Source of the DNA: Liolophura sinensis
Taxonomy: Eukaryota > Mollusca > Polyplacophora > Chitonida > Chitonidae
Length of the DNA stretch: 64,000 nt
Reading direction: 5' to 3'
NCBI RefSeq assembly: GCF_032854445.1
Contig: NC_088304.1
Span: 6,523,704-6,587,703 of the forward strand
Shown here: positions 58,826 through 64,000 of the stretch, in pieces
How the letters are laid out: the number at the start of each line of letters is the position of its first letter
Position numbering within the stretch: position 1 is the first letter of the stretch
Notes under the pieces: generated by a model
Databases searched by the model: none
Told to the model about the DNA's origin: nothing
What the model saw: the letters and a program-made list of their open reading frames with translations, nothing else
Translations under genes and position numbers: made by a program

Positions 58826-58922
58826 TTATTTATTTGTTTGACTGGTATTTTACGCCGTACTCAAGAATATTTCACCTGGACTTATACGAAGGTGGCCAGT
58901 ACTATGGTGGGAGGAAACTGTC
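58826..58922 (-). repeat. SINE 3' fragment
   Basis: Tail and start of the body, with an 8-bp insertion after atatttcacct. Confidence 0.88.
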
Positions 58923-59647
58923 GCTTCACTCGTACCCCATGCACATATGGTTTAAATAGCAAAACAGGATGACGTAAGCGGACAAACACGTCTTCGGGTC
59001 AAAGAAGTCATTCGACTCTGATTGGATAAAACTGATGACATGGCGTCGCGTGCGAGATTTTGCTTACTTTGATCTGCAATATCTCCTTTGCGCATATCAC
59101 AAAAATAAAAAAGTTATGCTTTCTAAACTTTATGCGGGACACTTTATCGATGTATACATACATGTAATCTAGTGTTGTCTTTCTTTTAGGACTGTCGCCA
59201 CGATATGGCTGAAATGTTACCACGGTGGCATTAAGCCATAGTCACACAATCATTCTTTAAGACATTCTGTTAGACAAGCACTAGAACTCCACTATGATGT
59301 TTGGACGCATATGTATCATGAAACATGGGTAATGTTGATCTGCTCTGGAAGTTGTATGTAATTGTGCATAGATGTTCTTCACAGCAACCATCACTGTCTT
59401 CTTTGTTGACAACAAGTAATCGTAAACCAGTACCGGTATCTTGCTTTTTGATGCGATTGTCAAGACTACAATCCAGAGTTCCCGTCTACGGCTTATCGTG
59501 AGGGAATCGTGTGTTGATCGCTAACACCAAACAGGATGAGTTTTCAATGATTGTCATTGTTCTTGTTTTCAGCTCTTAAAATAGAGTTGTACAAGATTGG
59601 CGCTACTTTCCTAGACCCATAACCTATCTATTCAGTATAAACGTTAC

Positions 59648-59778
59648 CTGTCCAGGTGGATTACTTAGTACGGCCTCTGCCCACAGGACCGTCTTATTAC
59701 CGTCAGGCTTTACGTAGTACAGAGAACAGCTGGGCTGCCGGTCACCATTCTCGTCAAAGGCAACTAACCCAGAAACAC
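59648..59778 (-). CDS. Guanylate cyclase ectodomain exon
   Basis: Acceptor gtctacag, donor gtaacg. 131 bp, phase 1 in and 0 out. It contains GVSGLVAFDENGDRQPSCS, the conserved F-x-G-V-x-G / DENGDR region of ANF receptor domains. Confidence 0.88.
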
Positions 59779-60079
59779 CTGTAGACTCATAAATTTGCTA
59801 GTGTTTTTATTAAATACACTGCCAAAATAAGTGATCCTGACCTAGGATATGACTATCAAACGATTGGTTATAATGCTTAAATTTTTACAGGTTTAAATGA
59901 AAGGAAAATTGTCATCCCATTAGCATGGCGATAATCTATATCAAATAAACGTAAAAGTGGTTATTTAGTGTCTCTTATCGCCACCAAGGAACAAGAAAGT
60001 AAACAGACGTCCAACAGATCAGAGAATTATAAGGCTAAGAGAAATATGAACGTGTTACATGTTTGAATTATTCATATAC

Positions 60080-60217
60080 CTTTGAAGACAATTTTTTAGC
60101 CGTCTCCATAAACAACGTCCCGTTCCTAGGGTCCTTTCCCGCCTCTAGTGTCTTGTTCAGCGTCAGCGCGTACAGGTACGTCGAGTCGTGCAGAAACGTG
60201 GCGTAATTCGACGTCAC
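60080..60217 (-). pseudogene. Guanylate cyclase ectodomain exon with one-base deletion
   Basis: Acceptor taattcag, donor gtatat. It reads VTSNYATFLHDSTYLYALTL and LEAGKDPRNGT in phase 0. The neighbouring exon requires exit in phase 1, but 138 bp gives phase 0. If the A6 run (60097-60092) had one more A, the end would read KIVFKG and join GVSGLV, as the family expects. Confidence 0.8.
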
Positions 60218-60535
60218 CTGAATTATGCATGTGTATAAGTGTATTACATATTGTTTGGTTACTGGAGCGTTGTGCCGCTCTGAAGAATAACTGACTTTGG
60301 CGGCTATGGAAATGTTTTATGGCTTGAGGTCATAAGTCACAGATGAACAATTTGGAAATGCAAAATGGGAATAATTTTATTCGTTGACGAAATGTATCTG
60401 AGCACGAAACAGGTTAATGATCGAAGACCTGACTTATTTGTATGTTACATATAAAGACGGCACAGCATTTTGTGTAATTCTAAAATGCTGACCGGTAACG
60501 TCTAATGAATAACAGTGAACATCACTGCCCTTTTA

Positions 60536-60722
60536 CCCTAATTCTGCTAAAGTCATGCTGCTTTGGGGCATATCATTTGCTAATATTTAAGCATTCATAT
60601 CAACGGTTATTATAAAAAATTAAACAGGTAAATTGACAATAGGCCGAATTTCACAGGTTACCTGTGGCCGTTTGTGAGCGATCACATTGACGTCACTGCT
60701 CTGGTTTTACCCTCTATACTGT
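60536..60722 (+). repeat. Dispersed intron repeat C, longest copy
   Basis: Includes the shared 'gatcacattgacgtcactgc' end and an upstream part (accctaattctgctaaagtc) also found at 47578-47644. Confidence 0.75.
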
Positions 60723-60736
60723 CTTAGTTATATTAC

Positions 60737-60841
60737 CTTCTTGTTCCCAGTCATATTGTAGTTCCAGTACTCAGCCATTTTAATATCATGTGCTTCTGTA
60801 AAATCTCTTACTTCTTCTTCATCAAGAAAAAACAACGAAAT
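60737..60841 (-). CDS. Guanylate cyclase ectodomain exon
   Basis: Acceptor cgatacag, donor gtaata. 105 bp, phase 0-0. It contains ISLFFLDEEEVRDF and EYWNYNMTGNKK, matching the family's segment after the first ANF lobe. Confidence 0.75.
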
Positions 60842-61020
60842 CTGTATCGAGAAGGCAAACACAATCGTTAGCCGTATAAGAGGCAAATCACAAAGCTCAC
60901 TAGTTTGGATATAATGTACATTTCCAATCCAACATCCTTTCAATCCAGGTATAATATGAATTCTATGGCTGATTAGAATGCAGAAAGCATGCCGCCTGAG
61001 GCCACCGCGTTCAGATATCT

Positions 61021-61152
61021 GACAAAACCCGGGGCAGTACCCAGGGGAAACCGACGACCATCCGCCGATTGGTGGTAGGCCTCCCCACCTACAGTCGGAG
61101 AGGAATCCAGCATGAGCTGGACTTGAACTCACGGCTCCCGGGTCATCGTGAT
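61021..61152 (-). repeat. SINE body fragment
   Basis: From acaaaacccggggcagta to the gacttgaactcacggc box B region; the tail is missing. It lies beside a cyclase exon. Confidence 0.85.
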
Positions 61153-61502
61153 GAATTAAGTGGCAAATGGAAAAGTAGAAGCCTGTTTTCCTCTGGGATC
61201 CACTGTAGATGTCAACTATCCATTGCATTTGTATGCATATAACATGCTTTTGTTATACTTTCAGCGAATTATCTCAAGGCAGAGACACACATGCATAAGA
61301 AACATTAGGCCTATAACAGATTATCATTATTTTTCAAAATGCGAAGTTTGATGATAAACTTTAAATCTAGGAGCGAAAAGAAAGCTCTTTATGGTTATTT
61401 AGTGACGAAGTTTGATTTTTTTATTCAAAGCATAAGTCTGAATGCTGTCAATATTCCAAGTAAAGCCTGTTAACAAATATAATGCATTAAAAAATAAATA
61501 TA

Positions 61503-61525
61503 CTATCCAAAAAAAGAAGCGCATA
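61503..61525 (+). repeat. Left terminal inverted repeat of Tc1 element
   Basis: Starts ctatccaaaaaaagaagcgc directly after a TA. It matches the right end with one mismatch (g/a). Confidence 0.9.
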
Positions 61526-61829
61526 GGTGTTTTGTTTTATTTTAAAATGAAATAAATACATTTTGTCTTCATTTCATGAGCAAAATGTGTTTTAATATTG
61601 TTAATAGTCACAGTTAGCACACATTTTATTCCTCAAAACGTTTCTTGGTTGAAAATGCTGAGTTTGGAGGCCGTTTTTGGAAGAAGTAAAAAATACAGCA
61701 CCACACTGCATCACGTGCAGTCTTACACGCCGAACTTACGCATGGAAAGCATGCAGTGTGTGACTATAAAACCGCAACTTCGGGCCGGAAATCGGCGTCT
61801 TTCAAGTGGTGTTTTCAAGCTGATTCAAC

Positions 61830-62837
61830 ATGCCACGTCTTGACACTGTCACAAGAAATATTGCCATTCGAAGACTTCAAGCTGGAGAGTCCCAATCGTC
61901 CATTTCTAGGCGTCTACACGTCAGCCAGAGCACGATTTCACGGCTTGCTGCCCGCTACAACAATACTGGGACAACAAATGACCGTCGGCGTTCAGGTCGA
62001 CCACGTGTCACTACAGCAGCCCAAGATCGCTACATAAGGGTCCTCCATTTGCGTGACCGTTGTGCTACAGCTGAAAGCACAGCAGCCAGCATACCGGGAC
62101 TGAGGAGGATATCAGGTCAGACAGTGCGGAACAGGCTGAGGGAACATGGACTGAGAGCCAGGAGGCCCTATGTTGGGATCGTGCTGCGTCCTCACCATCG
62201 CGCCAATCGCCTCCGATGGTGTAACAACGTGACTGCATGGAATCTACGCAACTGGCGACGCATTTGGTTCAGTGATGAGTCCAGATTCCTATTGCAGAGA
62301 CGTGATGGTAGAAACCGGGTTTACAGACGTGCTCACGAACGTTATGCCCCTAACTGCGTACGCCAAGTGGACAGATTTGGTGGAGGGAGTGTGATGATGT
62401 GGGCAGCAATATCGTATACTGGTCGTACAAATCTTGTCCATGTTCAGGGAAATCTTACGGCCGTACGCTACCGAGACACCATCCTGCAGCCACACCTCTT
62501 ACCTGTCATTGACGTTCAGCGGGAGTTGTTCCAGCAGGACAACGCCAGACCGCACACGGCACGTGTCACAAGGGACTTCCTCGCCGAAAACAATGTAAAT
62601 GTGCTATCCTGGCCCTCCCGTTCCCCGGATCTTAACCCAATTGAGCATCTGTGGGATGAACTTGATCGACGTCTACGCCAACGTCAACCTCAACCCCAAA
62701 CGCTTCAAGAGCAAGTTGCATGTTTGCAGGAGAAGTGGCAGAACATTCTCCAGGCCTCTATCCAGCGTCTCATCCAGTCCATGACAAGGCGTGTCAGAAC
62801 TGTTATTCGTGCCCGTGGTGGTCACAACAGATACTGA
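61830..62837 (+). CDS. Tc1/mariner transposase, DD34E, full length
   Basis: 335 residues, a normal length for the family, from ATG to TGA with no break. The N-terminus (about residues 1-110) is a paired-type double helix-turn-helix (SSISRRLHVSQSTISRL) with the GRPR linker. The catalytic part shows IWFSDESRF (first Asp), LFQQDNARPH (second Asp) and SPDLNPIEHLWDEL (Glu), with 34 residues between the second Asp and Glu, hence DD34E. It cuts and pastes its own element at TA sites. Intact coding sequence and near-identical ends suggest recent insertion. Whether it is expressed is unknown. Confidence 0.95.
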   Translation: MPRLDTVTRNIAIRRLQAGESQSSISRRLHVSQSTISRLAARYNNTGTTNDRRRSGRPRVTTAAQDRYIRVLHLRDRCATAESTAASIPGLRRISGQTVRNRLREHGLRARRPYVGIVLRPHHRANRLRWCNNVTAWNLRNWRRIWFSDESRFLLQRRDGRNRVYRRAHERYAPNCVRQVDRFGGGSVMMWAAISYTGRTNLVHVQGNLTAVRYRDTILQPHLLPVIDVQRELFQQDNARPHTARVTRDFLAENNVNVLSWPSRSPDLNPIEHLWDELDRRLRQRQPQPQTLQEQVACLQEKWQNILQASIQRLIQSMTRRVRTVIRARGGHNRY

Positions 62838-63008
62838 CATTCCACTCAAGTGGGAGAGTCATTGTGAGTGTCTTACCTCAAGTTGATGGCCTTGTTGTCT
62901 AGATATGGACCCTTCCTTAATCTGTGTAAAAAAATATTTGCAGAATAGCAATTCTTATTTAGTTATGCATAATTGAAAAGACTGCATCACCTCCGCAAAA
63001 AACCGGGT

Positions 63009-63031
63009 TATGCGTTTCTTTTTTTGGATAG
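63009..63031 (-). repeat. Right terminal inverted repeat of Tc1 element
   Basis: Ends ctttttttggatag, directly before TA. The reverse complement begins ctatccaaaaaaagaaacgc. Confidence 0.9.
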
Positions 63032-63040
63032 TATACATAC

Positions 63041-63234
63041 CTGTAGAACAGCTCGGCTAGCCTCTAGGAGAATGTGTTTTTTTGGGTTAGTGTTATCTAC
63101 CCATGGTGTTTCTGGCGCATTCAGGGAGCGGTATGGTGGGAATATATACACGTATTCTGGAGTGGTCAGATTCGCTTGGTGGACGCTTACCAGGAAGTCC
63201 TCTTTATCGGAAAATGTCCCACAAAATACAACAA
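63041..63234 (-). CDS. Guanylate cyclase ectodomain exon (ANF receptor)
   Basis: Acceptor ttgtttcag, donor gtatgt. 194 bp, phase 1 in and 0 out, no break. It contains VVFCGTFSDKEDFLVS and PEYVYIFPPYR. Its donor is followed 9 bp later by the end of the Tc1 transposon at 61503-63031. Confidence 0.85.
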
Positions 63235-63742
63235 CTGAAACAAGAAGAATTTTTATGTAATAGAGCTGTCAGGGCTTCAGTGATTTTCACACACTTACTG
63301 GACAACACTCGTTAATTTAAGATAAATCTAGCGATTAAGCATCCGATTTTCAAAAAGCTCCTAAATCATGCAAGTTGGAATGTCAGCATTTTCTATGTGC
63401 TAAAATGATACATGTTAAATGCTGTACAAGCATATTCACTGTTTCAATGTTGTCACATAATTTTAAATTACAACATGTTTAACATATAAAGCCTAAACAT
63501 TTTAATCTGACGTAAAATAATGTTATATTACACATTATAACATATAGTTATTATGACATTATAAATGTTTGCACTCCTCCACATTAACATCATTACAGTT
63601 CCATATAACAGTTCTTTGTAAACACAAAATTAAAGCACCAAGGGTACTAGTTTTCATGTTTCATTTACTCCTTCTGTGTAACTTATTTAACTGTGACTGT
63701 TACACAACAACAACATAACAAAAAACACAAAACCGAAGTTAC

Positions 63743-64000
63743 TTCTGCCTTTTGACTGGATGGTTTTCATCATCTCGTCCACTTTGTCTGCTCTGCTGGA
63801 AGAAAATGAATCTTTAAAAGTGATCCCAGGCTGGGATCGTGACTTGTAGACTTGACAGTTTGGAGAAGATGGCCCTAGCCGAATAACTGCCGAGACCGTA
63901 GTCCGTTAGAGATGATGAGCAGGCGGTTCCAGTTATAATACCTGGTCAGCTCGCCCACTACGTCCCCAACTTTGTTGTACGGAGCCTGGAGACGAATCAA
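63743..64000 (-). pseudogene. Guanylate cyclase ectodomain exon (ANF receptor), partial, frameshifted
   Basis: Reading from 64000 the frame gives LQAPYNKVGDVVGELTRYYN and WNRLLIIS, an ANF-receptor fold pattern, then meets TAG at 63877-63875. From about 63902 another frame continues the family pattern (NCQVYKSRSQPGITF, then DEMMKTIQSKGR) to the donor gtaact. The frame change lies between 63909 and 63875. A roughly 100-bp intron (gtctcg...ttccag) would also restore phase, but it would delete about 40 residues that the family needs. Confidence 0.7.

Larger units (their letters stand above)
61503..63031 (+). mobile_element. Intact Tc1/mariner transposon
   Basis: 1529 bp bounded by inverted repeats: ctatccaaaaaaagaagcgc on the left, matching the reverse complement of the right end apart from one base over about 23 bp. 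A TA target duplication lies at 61501-61502 and 63032-63033. It carries one full transposase gene on the opposite strand to the host gene. It lies in a guanylate cyclase intron, with its right end 9 bp from the exon donor at 63040. Confidence 0.93.
43598..64000 (-). pseudogene. Receptor guanylate cyclase (natriuretic-peptide-receptor type), probably inactivated; 5' end off window
   Basis: This family comprises single-pass membrane receptors that make cGMP on peptide binding. I chained 18 minus-strand exons: 64000-63743, 63234-63041, 60841-60737, 60217-60080, 59778-59648, 58083-57977, 56616-56532, 55511-55415, 54409-54230, 52508-52404, 51829-51758, 50909-50747, 49961-49812, 49273-49096, 47124-46984, 46171-45979, 44958-44769, 43681-43598. 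Domains in order: ANF-receptor ectodomain, membrane helix, WRV juxtamembrane motif, pseudokinase ([15 protein letters not shown]), dimerisation helix, cyclase core ([16 protein letters not shown]). All splice sites are present. Three exons have apparent one-base frameshifts and one has an in-frame TAG. The first metal-binding Asp is Gly, and the last about 40 cyclase residues are not found. A decaying gene is the best reading; a pseudoenzyme allele or assembly errors are alternatives. Confidence 0.85.

Overview
The window is animal nuclear DNA. Genes are split into short exons by long AT-rich introns with GT/AG borders, and the introns hold tRNA-derived SINEs, TIR-flanked MITEs, Tc1-type transposons and minisatellites. 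The main SINE ends in a 'gtacggcgtaaaacaccaat' tail followed by (aaat)n, a repeat style I associate with molluscs and other lophotrochozoans. My best guess is a mollusc, possibly a bivalve or gastropod, with a brachiopod not excluded. There is no operon, prophage, CRISPR or other prokaryotic structure. Layout: (1) Positions 2985-29706, plus strand: the 3' part of a CLIP-170 (CLIP1) gene. I can chain 16 exons in phase with no break. They encode about 636 residues: a long coiled coil, then two CCHC zinc knuckles and an acidic-aromatic tail ending DEQTF. The CAP-Gly exons must lie upstream of the window. (2) Positions 29707-37859: 3' UTR, then mostly unrecognised AT-rich DNA with short tandem repeats, one ambiguous exon-like block near 35.6 kb and an internally deleted Tc1-like element near 36.5-37.1 kb. 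(3) Positions 37860-38407, plus strand: the last exon of an unidentified gene whose product ends in a CaaX prenylation box (CVIS). (4) Positions 43598-64000, minus strand, running off the right edge: a receptor guanylate cyclase of the natriuretic-peptide-receptor type. I traced 18 exons: ANF-receptor ectodomain, transmembrane helix, juxtamembrane segment, kinase-homology domain, dimerisation helix and most of the cyclase domain. Its introns hold an intact Tc1/mariner (DD34E) transposon at 61503-63031 and two large minisatellites (88/90 bp and 54 bp). The main result is that the cyclase gene looks like a decaying gene. Its splice sites and most reading frames are preserved. However, the exons carry three apparent frameshifts (near 63.9, 60.09 and 58.02 kb) and an in-frame TAG in the cyclase domain. 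The first metal-binding Asp of the catalytic site is replaced by Gly, and no C-terminal cyclase exon is recognisable. The CLIP1 exons in the same window have no such lesion, which argues against a uniformly error-rich assembly, although single-base errors cannot be excluded from one sequence. A second broad observation is that the palindrome TACATGTA is heavily over-represented in the left 35 kb and nearly absent from the rest. I did not find a wholly new biological system.
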